NCBI RefSeq assembly: GCF_047553015.1
Contig: NZ_CP180212.1
Span: 2,046,001-2,110,000 of the forward strand
Direction of reading: 5' to 3'
Source of the DNA: Carnobacterium_A sp047553015
Lineage (GTDB): Bacteria; Bacillota; Bacilli; Lactobacillales; Carnobacteriaceae
DNA length: 64,000 bases
In this document: positions 8,394 to 16,414 of the stretch, piece after piece
How positions within the stretch are numbered: the stretch's first letter is position 1
Layout: each line of letters begins with the position of its first letter
Program-made: the position numbers and the translations under genes
The notes under the pieces: model-generated
What the model was told of the DNA's origin: nothing
What the model saw: the letters and a program-made list of their open reading frames with translations, nothing else
Database searches by the model: none

Positions 8394-9524
8394 TTAACTA
8401 TAATACGTAATTTTACCTAGAATAGTCCTACTGCTTGCTCCAGTTGCACTAGGAACATTACTTGGTTTATGGTGAAGCGTTTGATTTCCTAAAATAGTCA
8501 TCGCTATTGCTTCTTTAGCTTCTGAAGAATGACCTATTTCTTCTTGTATTTGAACATTAACCGTCGGCAACTGTACTTTAATCATCTTAATCAACGTTTC
8601 GTTGTAACTGCCCCCACCTGCTACAATTAAATCGGTATTCTTGTCGATAAATTGTTTCAGATTTTCAGCGATTGATGAAGCTGTAAATTGGGTTGCAGTA
8701 GCAATCAAGTCATTTGGTTTTATTGGCCATTCTTTAATAAGTCGCTGTGTAAAATCTGCCCCAAATTCTTCTCGTCCCGTTGTTTTTGGATAGCTTTTAG
8801 CAATAAAAGGATGAGTCATTAGCTGAGTGAATAATGCTTGGTTTACTTTTCCCGTTGCTGCATATGCTCCACCTTTATCATATTGTACTTGATAAAAATG
8901 ACGACATAATTCATCAATAATCATATTTCCAGGACCTGTATCAAAAGCTACTAACTGATTGAGCTTGGCATTTTTAGGAATAACCGTTACATTTCCAATT
9001 CCACCAATATTTTGTAGTAATCTCGTTCTTTTTTTATCTTTATATAGGATATATTCTGAATAAGGAACAATTGGCGCACCTTGACCGCCGAGGGCCATAT
9101 CTCTTTCTCTAAAATTTGATACTACAGTCGTCTTAGTCTCTTCACAAATAATAGCTGATTCACCGATTTGTAAAGTAGAAGAAAATTGATTCGATTTTGG
9201 AATTGGCAAATGATAAATGGTTTGCCCATGGCTTGCAACAAACTCTAATTGTTCTAATTGAATACCTTTTTTTTTACAAATATCTTTCACAGCTGTAGCG
9301 AATAGGTAGCCTAACTCGACATTTAAACTACAAATCAACGCTACATTTGATTCTTCAATAGATAGCACTTTCTTAATTCGCCTAATCGTTTCTTCTTGAA
9401 TTGGGTAAGTCTCAAATGCAAGTAAGTGAACAATTGTCTCTTCGTCTTCACCCGAAATTTCTACTAGAGCAGCATCTATTCCATCTAGTGATGTCCCTGA
9501 CATTAGTCCAACTGCGTAGCCCAT
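8394..9524 (-). CDS. anmK: Anhydro-N-acetylmuramic acid kinase
   Basis: A 376-residue sugar kinase of the AnmK family, with the opening motif GLMSGTSLDGIDAALVEI, FDTGPGNMIID and LIVAGGGSYNETL. AnmK hydrolyses the 1,6-anhydro ring of anhydroMurNAc and phosphorylates it to MurNAc-6-phosphate, the substrate of MurQ encoded in the same cluster. The length is normal. AAAGGA lies 8 bases before the ATG, 16 bp after the PTS IIA gene. Its presence indicates recycling of lytic-transglycosylase or phage-endolysin products besides the PTS substrate. Confidence 0.95.
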   Translation of the reverse strand: MGYAVGLMSGTSLDGIDAALVEISGEDEETIVHLLAFETYPIQEETIRRIKKVLSIEESNVALICSLNVELGYLFATAVKDICKKKGIQLEQLEFVASHGQTIYHLPIPKSNQFSSTLQIGESAIICEETKTTVVSNFRERDMALGGQGAPIVPYSEYILYKDKKRTRLLQNIGGIGNVTVIPKNAKLNQLVAFDTGPGNMIIDELCRHFYQVQYDKGGAYAATGKVNQALFTQLMTHPFIAKSYPKTTGREEFGADFTQRLIKEWPIKPNDLIATATQFTASSIAENLKQFIDKNTDLIVAGGGSYNETLIKMIKVQLPTVNVQIQEEIGHSSEAKEAIAMTILGNQTLHHKPSNVPSATGASSRTILGKITYYS

Positions 9525-9540
9525 ATAATCAATCCTTTAC

Positions 9541-9852
9541 TTATTTTTTCAAACTGTTTATTTCTTTTTGCATTTCAATCATTTGTAAAATCAATGTCTG
9601 TTCTGCCATTGTGGTCATTAATTGATCCTGAGCATGAATTAATAAAAGACTAATTTTAATCTCATCTCCGCGAATTTCATCTTGAACTAATTTTGTTTGT
9701 GTATTATGTGCTAACGTCATTTCAGCTTTACATTCGCTTAGCAAGCGCTCTACTTCTTCATATTCTCCTGCTCGCGCTTTTTCTAATGCCTCATAGGCCA
9801 TGCCACGAGCATTTCCACCATGTATAATAATTTCAAAAATACGTTCTTCCAT
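9541..9852 (-). CDS. PTS lactose/cellobiose-family EIIA
   Basis: A 103-residue IIA of the lac/chb class: an all-helical trimeric protein phosphorylated on the His in LAHNTQTKLVQDE and then passing phosphate to IIB. GGNARGMAYEALEKARAGEYEEVERLL is the family signature region (positions about 12-38). The start at 9852 is preferred to the ATG at 9867 because GGGGTG precedes it by 7 bases. It lies two genes away from IIC and IIB in the same operon, so the three should form one transporter. Confidence 0.92.
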   Translation of the reverse strand: MEERIFEIIIHGGNARGMAYEALEKARAGEYEEVERLLSECKAEMTLAHNTQTKLVQDEIRGDEIKISLLLIHAQDQLMTTMAEQTLILQMIEMQKEINSLKK

Positions 9853-9867
9853 ACTTACACACCCCAT

Positions 9868-10965
9868 CTAGTTAGTTTTTTTCACTTGATTAAATTTAAA
9901 TTTTTGCCAAGGCTTAATATAATCTAACAATAACCATTCCTCTTCAACAACATGTCCTACAACATTCGTTTTGCCTGAATTCTCCATTGCTAAAAGAGCT
10001 AATTGTAATTCTCCTGCATAATGAGCATAAAGAGAAGTCTCTACAATAATATCTCCACGATTCATATTTGGCGTATGGAATGGCGGAAATTCATGTCCTT
10101 TATATTTTACTCTACTTTGAGTGGAGCGAATAACATAATCCGATATATCTCCTCGATTAAAATGAAATTCTTCCAAAACAATTTTCTTTTCTATTTCTGG
10201 AATAGACTCTACTAATTCACAGTTCAACGTTAACTGATAGGGATCAATTTCACTTAAAGTTTTCAATTCTTCTTCCGATGCGAATGAGTTCGCAATGATT
10301 ACATCATCAATGAGTTCGGTTGCCCAAAGATGCTTGGCTTGAACAACAATTGGCAATTCTCGGTGCATTTCAAGAGTACATAGGCCTTCATTTACTGGCC
10401 AGGGTCCTACATTAGCCGTGGGTGAACTAATGAAAGCTGCTGTTATTAATCCCTTGTCTTTATATTGTTTTGTTGTTTCGATAAAATGATTGAAACTCAA
10501 GCCAGTATAACGATGAGGATAAAAATTATGGCAACCTAATAAATTATCTACATTAGCTTGATAGCTCAATATATTTTCTAAATATTTTGTCCCACTGCTA
10601 ATGTTTAATTCTATTTTTAAATCTTGAGGGTTAAATGTCATAATTGATTCCTCATTACCTGTGAATCCCATGTCTAAGCGAATGCCATCAGCGCCAATTT
10701 CCTTGAAAAAAGATAAATCTTTGTAGCTAATTCCTAATTCACCAAAAACTTTCGGACTGACATCTGCGATAACTTCCATACCATTTTCTTTGGCATATTT
10801 AATAACTTCTGTGAATTCAGCAACTATTTTTTCTTTTCCTTCTTCAACAGACAATAAGCATGTAAAAATACGCTTAAAATTATACTTTGCTGCTAATGCA
10901 ATGTATTCTTTGATTTCACTTAATTTACTATGATTTGGATAAACTGAAATTCCTAATCTTCTCAT
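9868..10965 (-). CDS. mupG: DUF871 family 6-phospho-N-acetylmuramidase (MupG-like)
   Basis: A 365-residue protein beginning MRRLGISVYPNHS, the standard opening of DUF871. The N-terminal half is a TIM-barrel-like domain (GADGIRLDMGFTG, ELNISSGT, NFYPHRYTGLS) and the C-terminal half a beta-rich domain (FHTPNMNRGDI). S. aureus MupG in this family cleaves MurNAc-6P-GlcNAc inside the cell into MurNAc-6P and GlcNAc. The start is set at 10965: GGAG lies 9 bases upstream and the ATG comes one base after the kinase stop, implying translational coupling. The context with murQ, PTS and a sugar kinase supports the MupG role. Confidence 0.9.
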   Translation of the reverse strand: MRRLGISVYPNHSKLSEIKEYIALAAKYNFKRIFTCLLSVEEGKEKIVAEFTEVIKYAKENGMEVIADVSPKVFGELGISYKDLSFFKEIGADGIRLDMGFTGNEESIMTFNPQDLKIELNISSGTKYLENILSYQANVDNLLGCHNFYPHRYTGLSFNHFIETTKQYKDKGLITAAFISSPTANVGPWPVNEGLCTLEMHRELPIVVQAKHLWATELIDDVIIANSFASEEELKTLSEIDPYQLTLNCELVESIPEIEKKIVLEEFHFNRGDISDYVIRSTQSRVKYKGHEFPPFHTPNMNRGDIIVETSLYAHYAGELQLALLAMENSGKTNVVGHVVEEEWLLLDYIKPWQKFKFNQVKKTN

Positions 10966-10966
10966 T

Positions 10967-11875
10967 TTAACATTCTCCATTCCTAAAGATATTATTTTTA
11001 TAATAATAGTATCCACCAATAGTATTTGACTCTATTTCTTTTACGATTTTGATTTCAAGGGGTTGCTGAATCAGATTTTCAAAAAAAGTATCATACACTA
11101 TCGAGTTTTTCTTTAAAACACTACCCGTTATTCCAATTGTTACCTCTTTATTAAATCCTAACTTTGAGATTAACAACTTTGCTTGTTCAGATAAAATATA
11201 GCCTGCTTCTTTCAGTATTTCGATAGAAACGTCATCACCCGCATTTGCACTTTCAGCAACAATCTTTGCTAGCTCAGCAATTTCATTTTTTTTATGAGTA
11301 TAGAAATAATCAACTACATCAAAAATAGTTTTAGCATGCAAAGTATTTATTAGTTTTTTTGACAAATAGGAATAATTTTTGTTTGTATCTTCTTCTAGTA
11401 GTAACCGATGAATCACTGTTTTTGCAATCCAATAACCTGAACCTTCATCACCTAAGATATTACCCCACCCACCTACTCGAGCAGTTTCTTCATGATACTT
11501 TCCAATACAAATGGAGCCCGTACCTGAAATGACGAGACATCCGTCTTTTTCTTTAACTAAGGCATAATAAGATAACCAAGCATCGTTTATAAAAACAATT
11601 ATTGGCTGATAACGATTAAAATACGTATCTAATTCTTTTTTGAAATTTCCACTTTCTAAACCTGCTAAACCAATGACAACTGATTGACAGTTTTCTTCAC
11701 CTAATTGATCAAACAATATTTTCATCGCTTCTTCAATATTAGATAAGCCTTTTTTCTTATCCATTAGTAGATTACCAAAACCGGTCTGACAGCGTGACAG
11801 TTCTTTTCCTTTTAAAGAATAAGCAATAGCCTCTGTTTTTGTCCCACCACTATCCATTCCAATCACATATTCCAT
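10967..11875 (-). CDS. murK: BadF/BadG-type N-acetylhexosamine kinase (MurK-like)
   Basis: A 302-residue ASKHA-fold kinase starting MEYVIGMDSGGTKTEAIAY (phosphate-1 motif), with VISGTGSICIG and a conserved GWGNILGDEGSGYWIA. Members act on GlcNAc, glucosamine or MurNAc; C. acetobutylicum MurK phosphorylates both MurNAc and GlcNAc. Here its obvious job is to phosphorylate the GlcNAc freed by MupG. The ATG at 11875 is one option. A TTG at 11884 that overlaps the upstream stop as TTGA is the other; neither has a clear ribosome site, suggesting coupling to the preceding gene. Confidence 0.87.
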   Translation of the reverse strand: MEYVIGMDSGGTKTEAIAYSLKGKELSRCQTGFGNLLMDKKKGLSNIEEAMKILFDQLGEENCQSVVIGLAGLESGNFKKELDTYFNRYQPIIVFINDAWLSYYALVKEKDGCLVISGTGSICIGKYHEETARVGGWGNILGDEGSGYWIAKTVIHRLLLEEDTNKNYSYLSKKLINTLHAKTIFDVVDYFYTHKKNEIAELAKIVAESANAGDDVSIEILKEAGYILSEQAKLLISKLGFNKEVTIGITGSVLKKNSIVYDTFFENLIQQPLEIKIVKEIESNTIGGYYYYKNNIFRNGEC

Positions 11876-11880
11876 CTTTT

Positions 11881-12186
11881 TCAATCTTTTTTACTAGGGT
11901 ATTGTTCACTTCTAACAATACCTCTGAATTGATTTTTTTCTAACTTTAAACGAGTTGTTTCAAAATACATAATAGTAAAGATAGCTGAAATCAAATAAGA
12001 AATAGTTGTAAGGATTAGCGGAATGTTCTGAAATAAAAAATTAGGAATTAGAATAATGAAAAAAGCTCCAAAACCAAAATACCACCGATTGATATAGATT
12101 TGTTTTTTTTGTAACCCGTGGACTAAAGATACACCAGTTAAAATTAACGCAATGAAAAAAATTATTAATACAATGATTCGTACCAT
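11881..12186 (-). CDS. Small membrane protein of the MurNAc operon, unknown function
   Basis: A 101-residue protein with three hydrophobic segments (about residues 3-24, 38-56 and 58-76) and a charged C-terminal tail. No family was recognised. It sits between the PTS IIC and the kinase with its stop overlapping the kinase start region, so it is part of the transcription unit. GAAAGGACTGAGAGTAAA precedes the ATG. A helper of the transporter is one guess, with nothing in the sequence to prove it. Confidence 0.7.
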   Translation of the reverse strand: MVRIIVLIIFFIALILTGVSLVHGLQKKQIYINRWYFGFGAFFIILIPNFLFQNIPLILTTISYLISAIFTIMYFETTRLKLEKNQFRGIVRSEQYPSKKD

Positions 12187-12220
12187 TTTACTCTCAGTCC
12201 TTTCTTATTTTCAAATGATA

Positions 12221-12254
12221 ACAAGAAGGAAATAGTAAACTCTTTCCTTCTTGT
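12221..12254 (-). other. Intercistronic hairpin
   Basis: A perfect 12-bp inverted repeat (ACAAGAAGGAAA / TTTCCTTCTTGT) lies downstream of IIC without a T run on the minus strand. It is more likely an RNA-processing or 3'-stabilising hairpin that sets lower expression of the distal genes than a full terminator. Confidence 0.6.
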
Positions 12255-12273
12255 ACTTTATAAGTTTTTTATT

Positions 12274-13578
12274 TTATAGAATAGTATGTTCTTCGCTTAC
12301 TTGACCCAATTCTTCTTCACGCAATTTTTTATCGTAAACTTTAAAGAATGGATAGTAAATGGCACCGGCAATAGCAATATTAATTAGTACCAACACTGCT
12401 GCTTTCCAGTCGTTACTGGCTGATAGAAAAGCACCGATTGGAGCTGGTAAAGTCCACGGAACATTGCTGACAAATCCATTGATTATCCCAAATTTAACAG
12501 CGAAATAACTAATTGTTGTTGTAACAACTGGTGCTAAAATAAAGGGAATGGCTAAAATTGGGTTCATAACTAAAGGTACTCCAAATATTAATGGCTCATT
12601 AATATTAAAAAGAGAAGGAATAATTGAGAAACGACCTACTTGTTTTAGGTAAACAGATTTTGCAAATAACAACAAGATACATAAAGCTAGTGTTGAACCA
12701 GCGCCACCAATCCAAACTGTCCACTGATAAAACTGTTCCGGTGCAATATAAGGCAATTGATTAGGAGCTGCTCCATCTGCTAATGCTTGGCCATTCGCAT
12801 CCAACATAACTAACCACATTGGACGTGCAACTGAACCGATTACGCTCATGCCATGGACGCCTGCTGCCCATAATAGAGTAATAAAGATCACCGGTACTAA
12901 AACACCAATTAAATTATTTCCTAATATATCATTAATTGGAGTAAAAATAGAAAGAATAAAATTATTTAAATCAAAATCAAGTAATACACGAATAATCCAA
13001 ACAATCGTAATAACAAATGCTCCCGGGATTAGCGCTTCAAAACTTCTTGCAACTGAATCTGGTACTTGTTCTGGCATTTTTATCATTAGATTTCTATTTT
13101 TGAAAAACCGCAATGATTCAACTGCAAAAATCATTGCTAAAATTGCTGAAAACATTCCAGCTCCGCCAAGGTTTCCCATTGGTAAAACCCAGCCAATACC
13201 TTGACCTTCAGGTAATAAAGCATCTACGTTTACAGGTACTGTCAACATCAAGAAAGTTGCTAGTGATAAAACACCACCAGTAATACCATCTAACTTATAA
13301 GACTTAGCTAAACTGTATCCCATTCCGTAAGAAGCATAGATACTCATTAAACCCATAGTAATTCTGAAAGGAATAACGATATCTGCTGTATATGGTGCGA
13401 TAGCTTCTGCCCATGAAGCGATTGGAGGATTAGCAATAATTAAAAAGAAACTTCCAACAAGAATTAATGATAGCGTAGAAATAACTCCGTCGCGAATTGC
13501 TTTTAAATGTTTTTGTTCAGCTAGTTTAGCCATCGGAGGCATAAATTTTGTTTCAATCCAAACTAAAAATTTCGTCAT
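12274..13578 (-). CDS. PTS cellobiose-family EIIC permease
   Basis: A 434-residue integral membrane IIC of the lac/chitobiose family, with about ten hydrophobic segments and the hallmark loop FNINEPLIFGVPLVMNP around residues 320-340. It imports and phosphorylates a sugar using IIB and IIA from the same operon. Because all neighbours act on MurNAc compounds, the likely substrate is MurNAc or MurNAc-GlcNAc. That is inferred; the known MurNAc transporter MurP is a different, glucose-family IIBC. GGAGAAAG precedes the ATG. Confidence 0.92.
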   Translation of the reverse strand: MTKFLVWIETKFMPPMAKLAEQKHLKAIRDGVISTLSLILVGSFFLIIANPPIASWAEAIAPYTADIVIPFRITMGLMSIYASYGMGYSLAKSYKLDGITGGVLSLATFLMLTVPVNVDALLPEGQGIGWVLPMGNLGGAGMFSAILAMIFAVESLRFFKNRNLMIKMPEQVPDSVARSFEALIPGAFVITIVWIIRVLLDFDLNNFILSIFTPINDILGNNLIGVLVPVIFITLLWAAGVHGMSVIGSVARPMWLVMLDANGQALADGAAPNQLPYIAPEQFYQWTVWIGGAGSTLALCILLLFAKSVYLKQVGRFSIIPSLFNINEPLIFGVPLVMNPILAIPFILAPVVTTTISYFAVKFGIINGFVSNVPWTLPAPIGAFLSASNDWKAAVLVLINIAIAGAIYYPFFKVYDKKLREEELGQVSEEHTIL

Positions 13579-13678
13579 TTTTCTTTCTCCTTTTTAAATC
13601 ATATTGTTGTATCTAAAATGAATCATTTTTATATCTTTATAAGATGGATTGCTAAATAAATAGAAAATTAAATGATTA

Positions 13679-13987
13679 CTATTTGCTGTATTTTTTTATC
13701 TGTAACAATGTTTTTGGTGCTCCTAATGGTGTATACCCCATTGGTTCAACTTTATCAATCGGTACACCAGACTCGTTCGCATATCCTTCAAACGTAGCAA
13801 ATTGGTGCTTCACTTGAGGTGCAACTAACAGCAAATCATAGCTGCTACTTTTTAGAATCTCCTCAATTTCTCCTGATCCTACTGCAATCATTTCTAATTC
13901 AAAGTTTTGCTTATCAGCCTCTTTTAAAATAGCTTTTACGACTATTGCGCTTGACATTCCACCTGAACAAACCATTACAACTTTCAT
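13679..13987 (-). CDS. PTS lactose/cellobiose-family EIIB
   Basis: A 102-residue IIB with the phospho-acceptor Cys at residue 7 in VVMVCSGGMSSAIVV and the family features LLLVAPQVKHQF and YGTPLGA-like end (YTPLGAPKTLL). It carries phosphate from IIA to the sugar bound in IIC. GGAGGAAATAAG precedes the ATG. It lies directly after murQ and about 100 bp before IIC. Confidence 0.93.
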   Translation of the reverse strand: MKVVMVCSGGMSSAIVVKAILKEADKQNFELEMIAVGSGEIEEILKSSSYDLLLVAPQVKHQFATFEGYANESGVPIDKVEPMGYTPLGAPKTLLQIKKYSK

Positions 13988-14043
13988 TCTTATTTCCTCC
14001 TTTTATCACTACTTAGCTATTGTTGAACACGCTTAATGAAATT

Positions 14044-14946
14044 TCATTGCTTTTTACTTGCTTCAACAGCTCTTCTAACAAATCCAGCATTTTCTGTTAA
14101 CAATACTTGAGCTTTTTCTTTATTTATACCTGTTAGCAATCGAACAATCGCTAGCTTTGGTTGGCTATTTGAATCATTAAAATAAAAAGTGGCCTCTTCA
14201 TAAGTACAACCGGTTGCATCCATGATAATTCGCTTAGATCGTTCAACTAACTTTTCATTCGTTGGCTGAACATCTACCATCAAATTTTGATAGACTTTAC
14301 CAAGACGAATCATTGCAGTCGTTGAAATCATATTTAATATAAATTTTTGAGCTGTTCCAGATTTCAATCTCGTTGAACCCGTCAAAATTTCTGGACCAAC
14401 ATCAACTTCAATTGGAAAATCAGCATAGTTACTAATAGCGGCTGCTTTATTACATGACAAAGCACCTGTTGTAGCCCCAAGTTTATTAGCGTATTTCAAT
14501 CCTCCAATAACATAAGGCGTTCGACCACTAGCAGCAATACCTAAAATAAAATCATTCTTATTTAAACCACGTTCTCGTAAATCTGCTTCGCATAATTCTA
14601 ACGAATCTTCTGCACCTTCAACAGCTACAGTCATCGCTTTCATCCCTCCGGCAATAACTCCTTGTACCATCTCTGGTGATGTATTGAATGTTGGAATACA
14701 TTCAGCAGCGTCTAAAACACCCAGTCTTCCACTTGTTCCAGCTCCAATATAAAACAATCTTCCGCCTTTCTTCAAAGATAGAATAACAGCTTCAACCAGT
14801 TTCGTAATACTCTCTATTTCTTTCTTAATTATTTCAGCTACTTTTTCATCTTCTTGGTTCATTTTTCTTATAATTTCTTCAACCGAAAACGTATCCAGCT
14901 CTGTCGTACTAGTGTTTCTTTTTTCGGTAGTTAAAGTTTCTAGCAT
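14044..14946 (-). CDS. murQ: N-acetylmuramic acid 6-phosphate etherase
   Basis: A 300-residue SIS-domain lyase that splits the lactyl ether of MurNAc-6-phosphate, giving GlcNAc-6-phosphate and D-lactate. Typical blocks are LFYIGAGTSGRLGVLDAAEC (residues 64-83), AGGMKAMTVAVEGAEDS and STRLKSGTAQKFILNMI. The length is usual. It is the first gene of the operon, with AAAGGAGGG 9 bases before the ATG and a near-consensus promoter 40-70 bases upstream. Confidence 0.96.
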   Translation of the reverse strand: MLETLTTEKRNTSTTELDTFSVEEIIRKMNQEDEKVAEIIKKEIESITKLVEAVILSLKKGGRLFYIGAGTSGRLGVLDAAECIPTFNTSPEMVQGVIAGGMKAMTVAVEGAEDSLELCEADLRERGLNKNDFILGIAASGRTPYVIGGLKYANKLGATTGALSCNKAAAISNYADFPIEVDVGPEILTGSTRLKSGTAQKFILNMISTTAMIRLGKVYQNLMVDVQPTNEKLVERSKRIIMDATGCTYEEATFYFNDSNSQPKLAIVRLLTGINKEKAQVLLTENAGFVRRAVEASKKQ

Positions 14947-14965
14947 ATTTTATCCCTCCTTTCTT

Positions 14966-14979
14966 TGGAAGCACTTACA
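14966..14979 (-). promoter_or_regulatory. Candidate cre (CcpA) site
   Basis: On the minus strand the site reads TGTAAGTGCTTCCA, differing at two positions from the ideal TGTAAGCGCTTACA. It lies just downstream of the -10 box, where CcpA blocks initiation or elongation. This fits carbon-catabolite repression of an alternative sugar operon. Confidence 0.65.
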
Positions 14980-14984
14980 AATTT

Positions 14985-15013
14985 ATTATAACCATAACGA
15001 AATATTATTTCAA
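14985..15013 (-). promoter_or_regulatory. murQ operon promoter
   Basis: On the minus strand, TTGAAA (15013-15008), a 17-base spacer and a perfect TATAAT (14990-14985) form a strong sigma-A promoter pointing at murQ. Confidence 0.85.
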
Positions 15014-15045
15014 GTTAAATATTAAATAAGTGAAATATAAATTCA
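14999..15045. promoter_or_regulatory. Putative MurR operators
   Basis: The perfect palindrome GAAATATTATTTC (14999-15011) overlaps the -35 box and spacer. A second imperfect palindrome TGAAATATAAATTCA (15031-15045) lies about three helical turns upstream. GAAAT..ATTTC is a form used by RpiR-family regulators, and MurR is encoded in the cluster. Confidence 0.6.
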
Positions 15046-15093
15046 TTTTTAACATATTACTGGAATTAAAAGATTAGGTTAAGCTATCCAACT

Positions 15094-15143
15094 AAAAAAT
15101 ACACCCCAAAAAGTTAGGTCTTCCCTCTAACTTTTTGGAGTGT
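15094..15143 (-). terminator. Terminator of the TspO-like gene
   Basis: A long stem (CCAAAAAGTTAG with CTAACTTTTTGG, extended by ACAC/GTGT) is followed by TATTTTTTAG on the minus strand. Confidence 0.88.
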
Positions 15144-15175
15144 AATACAATTTTCATTTAATAGATCCGTTATTT

Positions 15176-15967
15176 TTAGACATTTCCTTTTCTTGGAATC
15201 AATGCAAAATGGTTTTTGTACAGTTGAAACGCACTTATGAATACCAATGCACCTAGACCAACAAGAGATACGGTTTGAAGAGTTGTAAATTCTCCATTAA
15301 ATCCTTCAGAAGAAGTTAAAAATGTGTGTATTCCAAAATAGGCCCAAGCAATAGGCAGTGGGAATATGATATTTTTGAGCTTTAACATCACGATGAAAAC
15401 GAGTAATACAGCTACAATAAGTGTCCCTGCTGCTAAAATTTCAGGTTCTATTCCAAAACCATCCCAATTCGCTTTTACAAGTGTAGCCGCTACATTAACA
15501 ACCGAGGCGATAAACAACCACCCTGCATAAAGTCCAAAAGATAACGGCAAGAGAAAATGTCTTCCATCGTTAATTTCGAGTAATTTTATACACATTAAAG
15601 CTAATGTTACTGAAAATACTAAGATAAAAACTGTTGATAAAACTAATTGTAAGTAAGAAAATGCAACAATCCAAGCGATATTTAATAGTGATGAAAAAAC
15701 AAATAATAGTGAAATTTTATTTAGCGCCTTTTGATAATAAGCATCCTCTTTTTTTACAATCATAACAACAATAGATATTCCTAATAGAATATATATTACG
15801 CTCCATATACTAAAAGCAGATGGATCTGGTGTAATGAGTGTTTGATATTTATCAGAAATTTCATTTTGTGATAAACCATTGATAAACCCAAAGGCTCCTA
15901 ATGCATTAACAACTAAAGTCACAATAAAAAATAATCCGTTTAGCCAAGCTTTTTTTGTTGTACTCAT
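15176..15967 (-). CDS. TspO/MBR-related membrane protein
   Basis: A 263-residue polytopic protein with about seven to eight hydrophobic segments. The opening (NGLFFIVTLVVNALGAFGFI) and ITPDPSAFSIWSVIYILLG resemble the long, lineage-specific relatives of tryptophan-rich sensory protein TspO seen in Firmicutes. Classical TspO has only about 160 residues and five helices. AAGGAGGAAGTACG precedes the ATG. It is monocistronic with its own terminator. Tetrapyrrole or lipid handling is suggested only by the family name. Confidence 0.75.
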   Translation of the reverse strand: MSTTKKAWLNGLFFIVTLVVNALGAFGFINGLSQNEISDKYQTLITPDPSAFSIWSVIYILLGISIVVMIVKKEDAYYQKALNKISLLFVFSSLLNIAWIVAFSYLQLVLSTVFILVFSVTLALMCIKLLEINDGRHFLLPLSFGLYAGWLFIASVVNVAATLVKANWDGFGIEPEILAAGTLIVAVLLVFIVMLKLKNIIFPLPIAWAYFGIHTFLTSSEGFNGEFTTLQTVSLVGLGALVFISAFQLYKNHFALIPRKGNV

Positions 15968-16414
15968 CGTACTTCCTCCTTCTTATCATTTAATATAATC
16001 TTATTTCTCTTTATCTAAAGTATAAAGATAAAAATAAAAAAGGTCTAATAGAACGATTATTTTCCATTCTCTTTTACTATCTCTTTTTCAATGAAAAAAA
16101 AATCCTTATCTGTTATATTTAAACTAACTAAATTAAATGATAAAAGAAATTTTCTTATGAACTCTACACCTTAAAAACACCTCTTTTTAGGCATAATAAA
16201 TGTCGGATAGAACGTTTACCTATCTAAGTTTGCAGTATATACTATTAGTGCTTGCGTTCAAAATAAATTTAACGTTTTTTGTATTCAAAGGATAGCGTTG
16301 GGAGGATTTAAAGGATACGACAGAATCATTTTATTAGGAGTAGAATCAATCTAAAACATGTGTGGTAGAGGAAATAAAACTGAACTTTATCCACCTAGAA
16401 TTGGGGAAAAGAAT
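15968..16414. promoter_or_regulatory. Intergenic region with the arcD promoter and a long leader
   Basis: The region holds TTTACC at 16215-16220, a 17-base spacer and TATACT at 16238-16243, a plausible promoter for arcD. That would leave a leader of about 165 bases. No known riboswitch or arginine-repressor box was recognised in it. The rest of the stretch is AT-rich with nothing evident. Confidence 0.5.

Noticed and set aside
12848..13204. 118-codon plus-strand frame inside the PTS IIC gene
   Set aside because: Antisense shadow of a well-conserved membrane protein.
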